Positions 1 to 5,142 of a stretch of 5,142 bases of DNA are shown here, piece by piece; positions within the stretch are counted from its first letter, which is position 1, and every line of letters starts with the position of its first letter. The DNA is from Betaproteobacteria bacterium UBA931. Lineage in GTDB: Bacteria; Pseudomonadota; Gammaproteobacteria; Burkholderiales; Casimicrobiaceae. The stretch is taken from NCBI GenBank assembly GCA_002293615.1, contig DBDN01000090.1, positions 1 through 5,142 on the forward strand, in the 5' to 3' direction. The translations under genes were made by a program, and so were the position numbers. The notes under the pieces are model-generated. The model saw only the letters and a list, made by a program, of their open reading frames with translations. It was not told the DNA's origin and made no database searches.

Positions 1-297
1 CACTTTTGCACAATATTTGACAGATTAGATAGATCAATGAAGTCAGATTATCCTCCTCCGGAATTTCAGAAAGGTATATTGAAAATAGAATGTGATTTAA
101 AGCATGGTTTTGCTTATGGTGTAAGTGAGAAAAAATTACCTGTTTATATAAATACTCAAACGGGTTGGGTATGTATAGGTGATCCTAAGAAAAAAGGTAA
201 TGCAGTTGAGTTTATAAATAACTGTGTAGCTGTAATAAATGATAATGAAAGTTTTTTATCGCTCTGGTTAAAACCAGAAAAATTACCAAATATTTAA
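1..297 (+). CDS. Small AT-rich hypothetical protein, 5' end probably outside the window
   Basis: I do not recognise this gene with certainty. The first ATG is at 37 (86 residues), but the same frame has no stop back to base 1 and no Shine-Dalgarno-like sequence precedes that ATG, so the visible part is probably the C-terminal end of a longer protein. It is soluble-looking, with no signal peptide or membrane segment. The core reads as a string of short beta-like segments (ILKIECDL, LPVYINTQTGWVCIGD), then a probable helix (AVEFINNCVAVI) and a conserved-looking tail (LWLKPEKLP). G+C is about 30%, against well over 50% in the genes to its right, which suggests horizontal acquisition. Small low-G+C orphan proteins of this shape often act as immunity proteins beside polymorphic or contact-dependent toxins. 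That is inference only, because no toxin is visible. It ends 68 bases before the 3' end of the converging tyrS. Confidence 0.6.
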   Translation, partial: HFCTIFDRLDRSMKSDYPPPEFQKGILKIECDLKHGFAYGVSEKKLPVYINTQTGWVCIGDPKKKGNAVEFINNCVAVINDNESFLSLWLKPEKLPNI

Positions 298-361
298 GTT
301 ATTATAAAAAGAAATGCCCCGATCCCCGGATCTTGATCTTGTCCCGAAAAACCAGAGCGAT
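258..361. repeat. 12-bp perfect inverted repeat spanning the end of the AT-rich gene and the junction
   Basis: ATCGCTCTGGTT at 258-269 is the exact reverse complement of AACCAGAGCGAT at 350-361. The left arm lies inside the 3' end of the AT-rich reading frame and the right arm just beyond the tyrS stop codon. The left arm is also part of a local 7-bp palindrome, TCTGGTT-AA-AACCAGA, at 263-278. The 80-base spacer contains the step from AT-rich to GC-rich sequence. The arms could pair in a convergent transcript, but no T-run follows either arm in the right direction for a standard terminator. It may be coincidence. Confidence 0.35.
321..340. repeat. GATC-rich short repeats in the convergent intergenic region
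   Basis: The 68-base space between the AT-rich gene and tyrS holds an inverted pair GATCC-CC-GGATC (321-332) and a tandem pair GATCTT-GATCTT (329-334 and 335-340), giving three GATC sites within 18 bases. The 2-base loop is too tight for a good hairpin. On the minus strand the cluster is followed by a T-rich stretch (rc of about 303-315), so it might help end tyrS transcripts, but the signal is weak. It could also be a scar at the edge of acquired DNA. Confidence 0.3.
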
Positions 362-365
362 TCGC

Positions 366-1571
366 TTATCTGATGGTGACCCGAGCGAAGCGACGTTTGC
401 CTGCTTGAATGACGACAGTTTTTCCCGCGGCAATCGCCAGCGATTTGTCGCTGACGACATCGCCATCCACCTTGAGCCCTTTTTGTTGAATCAGGCGAAG
501 CGCTTCCGATGTGGACGGCACCAGATTGGCTTGTTTGGCGATTTGTACGACAGGCATATCGGCGCCGCCGTTGTGTAAAGTCATGTCGGGGATATCGTCG
601 GGCAATGCGCCATGCCGAAAGCGGGCGTCAAACTCTTTGGCGGCATCTTCCGCGGCTTGTTTGGAGTGGAAGCGGGCGACAATTTCTTGGGCCAATAATA
701 CTTTTAGCTCACGAGGATTGCGGCCGCCTTCTGTTTCTTTTTTGAATTGCTTGATTTCTTCAATGCTACGGAACGAGATCAGGTCGTAGTAACGCCACAT
801 CAACGTATCGGAAATAGACATGATTTTGCCGAACATGTCCTGAGGCGCGTCGGTAATGCCGATATAGTTGTCGAGCGATTTTGACATTTTGTTGGCGCCA
901 TCCAACCCTTCAAGCAGCGGCAGTGTCAAAATGCATTGCGGTTCGATACCAAAGGCTTTCTGAATTTCGCGCCCGACCAGAAGATTGAATTTCTGGTCGG
1001 TGCCGCCCAGTTCAACATCGGCCTTTAGCGCGACCGAATCGTAACCTTGCAAAAGCGGGTATAGAAATTCATGAACCGCGACCGGCTGGTTGCCGTGGAA
1101 GCGTTTGGCAAAGTCGTCGCGTTCGAGCATGCGGGCAACGGTGTAATGCGACGCCAGGCGAATCATGCCTTCCGCCCCCAGCGCGGACAGCCATTTGGAG
1201 TTGAACGCGACTTCGGTTTTTTCCGGGTCGAGAATCAGGAAAACCTGGTCGGTATAAGTTTTGGCGTTGACCAGCACTTCTTCCGGCGTCAACGGCGGGC
1301 GCGTTATATTGCGTCCGGAGGGATCGCCGATCATGCCGGTGAAATCGCCGATCAAAAAGATAATATGATGGCCAAGCTCCTGCAGCTGGCGCAGTTTGTT
1401 GAATTGCACCGTATGTCCCAGATGAAGGTCGGCTCGGGTCGGATCAAAGCCTTCCTTGATGCGCAAGGGTTTGCCTTTTTTCAGCTTGGCAATCAGCTCT
1501 TTTTCAATGAGCAGTTCATCCGCGCCTCGTTTGAACACTTCAATCTGATGCGCAATTTCAGCTTCCGTCAT
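366..1571 (-). CDS. tyrS: Tyrosyl-tRNA synthetase (type 2 TyrS)
   Basis: This cytoplasmic class I aminoacyl-tRNA synthetase joins L-tyrosine to tRNA-Tyr using ATP. The 401-residue protein is full length for the family. The Rossmann catalytic domain carries the HIGH signature as HLGH at residues 50-53, after GFDPTRAD, and the KMSKS loop at 228-232. Tyrosine-pocket residues are seen in the Y171-xxx-Q175-xx-D178 pattern and in GGTDQ (189-193). An S4-type RNA-binding domain for the tRNA anticodon arm occupies roughly 338-400. The TRADLHLGH context and overall shape match the type 2 (Haemophilus/Pseudomonas/betaproteobacterial) branch rather than E. coli TyrS. The ATG start (rc of 1569-1571) is preceded by an AGG (rc of 1579-1581) at a 7-base distance, a weak but usable ribosome site. 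It is transcribed divergently from mepM. No frameshift or missing motif is seen, and I found no convincing promoter on the minus strand. Confidence 0.97.
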   Translation of the reverse strand: MTEAEIAHQIEVFKRGADELLIEKELIAKLKKGKPLRIKEGFDPTRADLHLGHTVQFNKLRQLQELGHHIIFLIGDFTGMIGDPSGRNITRPPLTPEEVLVNAKTYTDQVFLILDPEKTEVAFNSKWLSALGAEGMIRLASHYTVARMLERDDFAKRFHGNQPVAVHEFLYPLLQGYDSVALKADVELGGTDQKFNLLVGREIQKAFGIEPQCILTLPLLEGLDGANKMSKSLDNYIGITDAPQDMFGKIMSISDTLMWRYYDLISFRSIEEIKQFKKETEGGRNPRELKVLLAQEIVARFHSKQAAEDAAKEFDARFRHGALPDDIPDMTLHNGGADMPVVQIAKQANLVPSTSEALRLIQQKGLKVDGDVVSDKSLAIAAGKTVVIQAGKRRFARVTIR

Positions 1572-1615
1572 TTTTATGCCTATAAAACGTTTACTCTGTC
1601 GTAACCAAAAGGAAT

Positions 1616-1636
1616 ACAGGTTGATCTCTCGCCTGT
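1616..1636. promoter_or_regulatory. Inverted repeat around the mepM -35 region, possible operator
   Basis: ACAGG (1616-1620) and CCTGT (1632-1636) form a 5-bp inverted repeat with an 11-base gap, and the gap begins with the candidate -35 hexamer TTGATC. It sits between the divergent tyrS and mepM starts, where a regulator could affect both. The arms are short, so chance is a fair explanation and no regulator can be named. Confidence 0.2.
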
Positions 1637-1649
1637 TTTTGCTTAGAAT
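1621..1649 (+). promoter_or_regulatory. Candidate sigma70 promoter for mepM-anmK
   Basis: A -35-like TTGATC (1621-1626, four of six matches to TTGACA) is separated by exactly 17 bases from a -10-like TAGAAT (1644-1649, five of six matches to TATAAT). Transcription would begin near 1656 and leave a leader of about 70 bases before mepM. It lies in the divergent region where a plus-strand promoter is required, and the 6-base gap inside the pair means it probably serves anmK too. Confidence 0.5.
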
Positions 1650-1713
1650 GTTTAGGATTTTGGAATAACAGACAAAGACAGGATTCGGATATTGTAATGG
1701 AAGAGCGGACAGT

Positions 1714-1720
1714 AAAGGGA
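1714..1720 (+). promoter_or_regulatory. Ribosome binding site that decides the mepM start
   Basis: AAAGGGA lies 3 bases before the ATG at 1724 and 9 bases before the ATG at 1730. It falls downstream of the first in-frame ATG at 1697, which has only a distant AGGA (1680-1683, 13 bases away). The placement favours a start at 1724 or 1730. Confidence 0.45.
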
Positions 1721-1723
1721 ATC

Positions 1724-3058
1724 ATGTTGATGATTTCTTCTTGGCGACGTTTTATTTCGCATTGGCCGTCACTTACTGTTTTTTTCCTGGGCCTTTCCTG
1801 TGTTGCCGCGTTTGCTTTTGTACCGAGTGAAACGCCGGAAAAAATTCCCACAACGACATTAATCGAAATGCTGCCGCTGCCTGCGGATTTGCCGTTGCTG
1901 GACGCATCTGTGAACGGATCGTCGGACGCGCCGTATTGGAGCGAAGAGCGTATTCAGCGTGGCGACGTTATCAGCAATGTTTTATCCCGTGCCGGGATGA
2001 ACGATCCCGAAGTACACAAATTCATTCTTTCGGATGTTGCGGCGCGTCCGTTGTATAAGCTGCGCCCGGGGCGAGGCTTGCGCTTGGCGTTAAGCGATGA
2101 GGGGCGGTTGCGCGAATTGCGTTTTTTGATGTCGTTGGAAGAGATGCTGGTCATTTCCCGCGAAGATAACGCATTGCAGGCAAAAATCATCCGGCCGGAA
2201 CTGGAAGTGCGCCGCGAGCAGCGTGTCGGCAACATCCGCTCTTCGTTATTTGGCGCGGCTGATCGTGCCGGTATTCCCGATGCCGTCACCATTGCGATGG
2301 CGAATGTGCTGGGCGGCGAAATCGATTTTTATCACGATTTGCGGCAAGGCGATTCTTTTTCGGTTGTTTATGAGATGACTTATATTGACGGCGAGTTGGT
2401 CGGCAGCGGCAAAATTCTTGCGGTGGAATTCATCAATCAGGGCAAAGAATATTCGGCGTACTTGTGGCAGGCGGAAAATAACGAGCTGACGGACGCCGCT
2501 TACTATAACGCTAAAGGCGAGAGCAGCAAAAAAGCATTTTTGCGGGCGCCGCTTGAATTTTCGCGCGTTTCGTCCAATTTCAACCCCGGGCGTTTGCATC
2601 CGGTTTTCAAGGTCAAACGCGCACATACGGGAACGGATTTCGCCGCGCCGACAGGTACGCCTGTGCGCGCCGCCGGTGACGGAACGGTCGAATTTGCCGG
2701 CAAGAAAGGCGGGTATGGCAATCTGGTGATTTTGCGCCATGCCGGGAAGGTTGCAACTTATTACGGGCATTTGTCGCGGTTTTCATCGAATGCGAAAAAA
2801 GGCAAACGCGTTCAGCAAGGCGATGTGATCGCGTATGTGGGCAGTACCGGCTATGCGACCGGCCCACATCTGCATTATGAATTTCGCGTGAACAACAAAC
2901 CCCAGGATCCGCTGAAAGCCGTATTGCCGCCGTCGCCGCCGATCGAGGCGAAGTATCAGGAGTCTTTCCGGCAACAGGTCGCGGCAACACAGGAGCGTAT
3001 GCGGCTGGCGCGCGATGTGGCGGGAAATGCGGATATTGCTTACGCCAATTTTCATTGA
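1724..3058 (+). CDS. mepM: MepM-like M23 murein DD-endopeptidase with LysM-like N-terminal domain
   Basis: This is a membrane-anchored, periplasm-facing zinc endopeptidase. MepM (YebA) in E. coli cuts D-Ala-mDAP cross-links so that new murein can be inserted. From the ATG at 1724 it has 444 residues, close to the 440 of E. coli MepM. In order it has a basic start and one hydrophobic segment (about 16-33), a proline-rich linker, a LysM/OapA-like region (about 75-136, RIQRGDVISNVL to LRPGRGLRL), a Csd3/MepM-type second domain (about 168-255), and the LytM/M23 domain (about 281-400). All catalytic residues are visible: zinc ligands H301 and D305 in HTGTD and H384 in HLHYEF, with catalytic histidines H349 (YYGHLS) and H382. 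The frame extends to an ATG at 1697, but that adds an acidic MEERTVKG with a poor ribosome site; the ATG at 1730 is equally possible. It is followed 6 bases later by anmK. The exact cleavage specificity is inferred from the family. Confidence 0.9.
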   Translation: MLMISSWRRFISHWPSLTVFFLGLSCVAAFAFVPSETPEKIPTTTLIEMLPLPADLPLLDASVNGSSDAPYWSEERIQRGDVISNVLSRAGMNDPEVHKFILSDVAARPLYKLRPGRGLRLALSDEGRLRELRFLMSLEEMLVISREDNALQAKIIRPELEVRREQRVGNIRSSLFGAADRAGIPDAVTIAMANVLGGEIDFYHDLRQGDSFSVVYEMTYIDGELVGSGKILAVEFINQGKEYSAYLWQAENNELTDAAYYNAKGESSKKAFLRAPLEFSRVSSNFNPGRLHPVFKVKRAHTGTDFAAPTGTPVRAAGDGTVEFAGKKGGYGNLVILRHAGKVATYYGHLSRFSSNAKKGKRVQQGDVIAYVGSTGYATGPHLHYEFRVNNKPQDPLKAVLPPSPPIEAKYQESFRQQVAATQERMRLARDVAGNADIAYANFH

Positions 3059-3064
3059 TTTCCT

Positions 3065-4177
3065 ATGAGTGATGCCGTTTTCGCCGGCGTGATGTCGGGG
3101 ACCAGCCTTGACGGCATCGATGCGGTTCTCGCGCGTTTTCCCGAAGGCAGCGACATTCATCCGTTAGCGGTGATCGGCAGCGCTTTTCTCTCTTTTCCAG
3201 ACAACTTGAAAGCCGAGCTTCTGGCATTGCAAAGCGCGGGTTGCGATGAAATCGCGCGCGTTTCCCGCGTCGCGTTGCTTCTGGCGGATTTATACGCCGA
3301 GGCGGTACGCGCCGCCGCGGCAGATGCAAAGATGGCTGTTTCCGCGATTCGGGCAGTGGGGGTGCATGGACAGACGATCCGGCATTGCCCGCAACAGTCC
3401 TGGTCGTATCAGGCCAATCAGCCGGCGCGTGTTGCCGAGCAGCTGGGGATTGACGTCGTTGCTGATTTTCGCAGCCGCGATCTTGCCGCCGGTGGGCAGG
3501 GCGCGCCGCTGGTGCCGCTGTTTCACAAGGCGCTGCTTCACGGTATTTCGGACGGCGTGATGTTTAACGTCGGCGGTATGGCCAATCTTACCGACGCGAC
3601 ACATCCTGAAAGGGTTGCCGGTTTTGATACCGGCCCCGGCAATGTGCTGATGGATGGCTGGTATGCGCAACATCATGAAGGGCGTTTCGACGAGGACGGT
3701 CGGTGGGCGGCGTCGGGAAAAGTCTTGCCCGAACTCTTGCGCGAATTTCTCGGCGAGCCTTATTTTGCGCAAGTGCCGCCCAAGAGTACCGGCCGCGATT
3801 TGTTCGATGCGCGTTGGTTGCAGAAACATCTGGCAAAATTCTCCGGATTGAGCGCCCAGGACGTACAGGCGACGTTATTGGCGCTGACGGCGGCCAGCAG
3901 CGCGCAAGCGATCAAGCAATACGCAGGCGACGCCAAGCGCGTTTATATTTGTGGCGGCGGCGCCTATAACAAGGCATTGATGGCGCGTTTGGCCGAATAT
4001 TTGGCGCCGCGACTTGTCACAACCACGCAGGCAATCGGCATTGCGCCGCAGCATGTCGAAGCGTTGGCGTTTGCCTGGTTGGCGCGCGAAGCGACAGCGC
4101 GGCGGCCGCTTGATTTAAGCGGCATTACCGGCGCACGGCACGCCGTTGTTTTGGGCGCAATTTATCCGGGAAACTGA
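3065..4177 (+). CDS. anmK: Anhydro-N-acetylmuramic acid kinase
   Basis: This cytoplasmic kinase opens the 1,6-anhydro ring of anhydro-MurNAc and phosphorylates it with ATP, giving MurNAc-6-phosphate for peptidoglycan recycling (MurQ would act next). The 370 residues match the usual length (E. coli AnmK is 369). The N-terminus carries the hallmark MSGTSLDGID (10-19), HGQT is at 101-104, and the second hallmark FDTGPGN is at 187-193, where D188 corresponds to the catalytic aspartate. A nucleotide-binding CGGGAYN lies at 296-302, as expected for the actin-like ASKHA fold. The start is 6 bases after the mepM stop. No Shine-Dalgarno sequence is seen in the bases just before it (ATTGATTTCCT), so translation may depend on ribosomes finishing mepM. 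Catalytic motifs appear intact. I see no clear terminator after it. Confidence 0.96.
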   Translation: MSDAVFAGVMSGTSLDGIDAVLARFPEGSDIHPLAVIGSAFLSFPDNLKAELLALQSAGCDEIARVSRVALLLADLYAEAVRAAAADAKMAVSAIRAVGVHGQTIRHCPQQSWSYQANQPARVAEQLGIDVVADFRSRDLAAGGQGAPLVPLFHKALLHGISDGVMFNVGGMANLTDATHPERVAGFDTGPGNVLMDGWYAQHHEGRFDEDGRWAASGKVLPELLREFLGEPYFAQVPPKSTGRDLFDARWLQKHLAKFSGLSAQDVQATLLALTAASSAQAIKQYAGDAKRVYICGGGAYNKALMARLAEYLAPRLVTTTQAIGIAPQHVEALAFAWLAREATARRPLDLSGITGARHAVVLGAIYPGN

Positions 4178-4217
4178 TCGCTTTGTGAAGAAACATACCA
4201 TTGCTACGGACGTCACG

Positions 4218-4234
4218 AGTACATCGCGGGTACT
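4218..4234. promoter_or_regulatory. Inverted repeat upstream of the binding-protein gene, possible operator
   Basis: AGTAC (4218-4222) and GTACT (4230-4234) are perfect inverted arms around the 7-base centre ATCGCGG. The repeat ends 3 bases before the extended -10 element at 4238-4246 and covers the place where a -35 hexamer would lie, which is a common spot for a repressor or activator site. No T-run follows, so it is unlikely to be an anmK terminator. The arms are short and no regulator can be named. Confidence 0.3.
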
Positions 4235-4237
4235 TCC

Positions 4238-4246
4238 TGCTATCAT
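4238..4246 (+). promoter_or_regulatory. Candidate extended -10 promoter for the binding-protein gene
   Basis: TGC-TATCAT combines the TGn extension with a -10 hexamer matching TATAAT at five of six positions. The hexamer 17 bases upstream, AGTACA (4218-4223), matches the -35 consensus at only three of six, as is usual for extended -10 promoters. Transcription would start near 4253, about 30 bases before the ATG, giving this gene its own promoter apart from mepM-anmK. Confidence 0.5.
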
Positions 4247-4266
4247 TGCCGAACTGAGCAATCTTT

Positions 4267-4273
4267 TAAGGGA
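4267..4273 (+). promoter_or_regulatory. Ribosome binding site of the binding-protein gene
   Basis: TAAGGGA lies 9 bases before the ATG at 4283. It is the clearest Shine-Dalgarno sequence in the window and supports that start, which also gives a proper lipoprotein signal peptide. Confidence 0.6.
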
Positions 4274-4282
4274 TAAAACATC

Positions 4283-5113
4283 ATGAAAGCAATCAAAAGG
4301 TTTCCGGCGCTGTTGGCGGCGTTCGCGTTCACATTCGTATTGAGCGCATGTAACGATGCGCCCGCGCCAACGCCATCCGCGCCCAATGCCGCGCCGGCGG
4401 CCGCGGTGGTTCCTCCTGTTGTTGCGACCAAAATCGTGGTCGGATTGGATGATAACTTCCCGCCGATGGGTTTTCGCGACGAGCAGGGACAACTGGTCGG
4501 TTTTGATATCGATATGGCAAAAGAAGCCGCCAAACGCATGGGCGGTGAGGTGGAATTCAAGGCGATTGACTGGAACGCCAAAGAAGCGGAATTGGGCAGC
4601 GGACGTATTGATTTATTGTGGAACGGCCTGACCATTACCGAAGAGCGCAAGAAGAACATTAACTTTACCGCGCCCTATATGGAAAACCACCAGATTGTCG
4701 TCGTGCAATCGGGTTCACCGGTCAAGACCAAGGCAGATATGGCCGGTAAAGTGATCGGCATTCAGGATGGCAGCAGCGCCGTTGATGCGGTTGAAAAAGA
4801 AGCGGCGGTGGTGGCATCGTTAAAAGAGCTGAAAAAATACGGCGATAACGTGACCGCGCTGTTGGACCTTAATATGGGGCGGGTCGATGCGGTGGTGCTC
4901 GACGAAGTGGTTGGACGTTATTACACCGCGAAACGCCCTGGCGAATATGAGGTGCTTGAGGAAAACTTCGGCACCGAAGAATACGGCGTCGGCTTGCGCA
5001 AGGATGATGCGGAATTATTGGCGAAGCTCAACCAGGCGCTTGACGCCATGAAATCCGATGGTACTGCGGCAAAAATCGCCACCGAATGGTTCGGAAAAGA
5101 TATTATTAAGTAA
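4283..5113 (+). CDS. Lipoprotein amino-acid ABC transporter substrate-binding protein, family 3
   Basis: This is the extracytoplasmic receptor of a polar-amino-acid ABC importer; it binds the amino acid and hands it to a membrane permease. The 276 residues begin with a basic n-region (MKAIKR), a hydrophobic core and a lipobox LSAC, with the acylated Cys at 23. An Ala/Pro-rich linker (about 26-48) follows, then the two-lobed family 3 domain (about 50-272). Family signs include GFDIDMAKEA (73-82), NGLTITEER (114-122, whose TxxR arginine R122 normally holds the substrate carboxylate), GSS at 163-165, and D207 in VDAVVLDE, the usual ligand of the alpha-amino group. The complete amino-acid-contacting set suggests an amino acid ligand, but the side-chain specificity (cystine, glutamine or another) cannot be read from sequence. 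No permease or ATPase gene is in the window; they may follow beyond 5142. Confidence 0.92.
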   Translation: MKAIKRFPALLAAFAFTFVLSACNDAPAPTPSAPNAAPAAAVVPPVVATKIVVGLDDNFPPMGFRDEQGQLVGFDIDMAKEAAKRMGGEVEFKAIDWNAKEAELGSGRIDLLWNGLTITEERKKNINFTAPYMENHQIVVVQSGSPVKTKADMAGKVIGIQDGSSAVDAVEKEAAVVASLKELKKYGDNVTALLDLNMGRVDAVVLDEVVGRYYTAKRPGEYEVLEENFGTEEYGVGLRKDDAELLAKLNQALDAMKSDGTAAKIATEWFGKDIIK

Positions 5114-5127
5114 ACTGATTGGCTGCC

Positions 5128-5142
5128 CGGGTTGTTTACCCG
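5128..5142 (+). terminator. Hairpin cut by the window edge, possible terminator or intercistronic stem-loop
   Basis: CGGGT (5128-5132) and ACCCG (5138-5142) pair perfectly around the loop TGTTT, beginning 14 bases after the stop codon of the binding-protein gene. The left side continues as GCC before the arm, so the stem would lengthen to eight pairs if the next bases are GGC. The window ends at the last paired base, so a following T-run cannot be seen. It may be a Rho-independent terminator, or a stabilising stem between a binding-protein gene and permease genes. Confidence 0.5.

Noticed and set aside
301..365. Rho-independent terminator for tyrS on the minus strand
   Set aside because: There is a T-rich stretch, but the only stems near it have loops of one or two bases or are far away, so no standard hairpin plus T-run could be drawn.
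1071..1604. 177-codon plus-strand open frame lying over the tyrS 5' half
   Set aside because: It is antisense to a clearly intact tyrS, its product resembles no family I know, and long antisense frames are common in GC-rich genes.
1586..1610. Minus-strand promoter for tyrS (TTGGTT with a TTTATA-like hexamer)
   Set aside because: The -10-like bases overlap the ribosome site and would start transcription almost at the start codon, so the match is unconvincing.
1572..1696. tyrS leader attenuator or T-box-like control
   Set aside because: No specifier stem, T-box sequence or terminator/antiterminator pair is visible, and T-boxes are not expected in Proteobacteria.
2246..2770. 174-codon minus-strand frame inside mepM, with other shorter frames nearby
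   Set aside because: It is a shadow of the mepM coding frame, rich in Arg and without recognisable motifs.
3290..3829. 179-codon minus-strand frame inside anmK
   Set aside because: It is a shadow of anmK; the sense frame carries all the family motifs.
4178..4237. Terminator for anmK
   Set aside because: The only inverted repeat (4218-4234) is short and not followed by T residues; it fits better as a possible operator.

Overview
The window looks like a piece of a Gram-negative, probably betaproteobacterial, chromosome. This rests on a type-2 TyrS with a HLGH motif, a MepM-like endopeptidase paired with an AnmK kinase, and a tyrS / M23 peptidase / anmK gene order that I recall from Beta- and Gammaproteobacteria. 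The species cannot be named from the sequence.

Layout. Bases 1-297 hold the 3' end of a small, AT-rich reading frame (about 30% G+C by hand count) of unknown function, possibly an immunity-type protein at the end of an acquired cassette. A short junction (298-365) with small repeats follows. From there the DNA is clearly GC-richer and carries core genes. tyrS (366-1571) is on the minus strand. It diverges across a 150-base region from a plus-strand pair, mepM (about 1724-3058) and anmK (3065-4177), separated by only 6 bases and almost certainly co-transcribed. A candidate sigma70 promoter lies at 1621-1649. After a 105-base gap with an extended -10 promoter candidate and a small inverted repeat comes a lipoprotein-type family 3 amino-acid-binding protein (4283-5113). 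The window ends inside what looks like a hairpin (5128-5142).

How the genes fit together. MepM-type enzymes cut peptide cross-links in the periplasmic murein, and AnmK phosphorylates cytoplasmic 1,6-anhydro-MurNAc so that released cell-wall sugar is re-used; the pair thus joins wall opening to wall recycling. TyrS is a housekeeping translation enzyme that shares only the divergent regulatory region. The binding protein should deliver a polar amino acid to an ABC permease encoded elsewhere, possibly just past the right edge.

I see no CRISPR array, tRNA, rRNA, insertion sequence or phage gene, and no gene-free stretch longer than 300 bases. Most of the window is ordinary core genome. The part most likely to be unfamiliar is the AT-rich reading frame at the left edge, whose partner genes would lie upstream of base 1.
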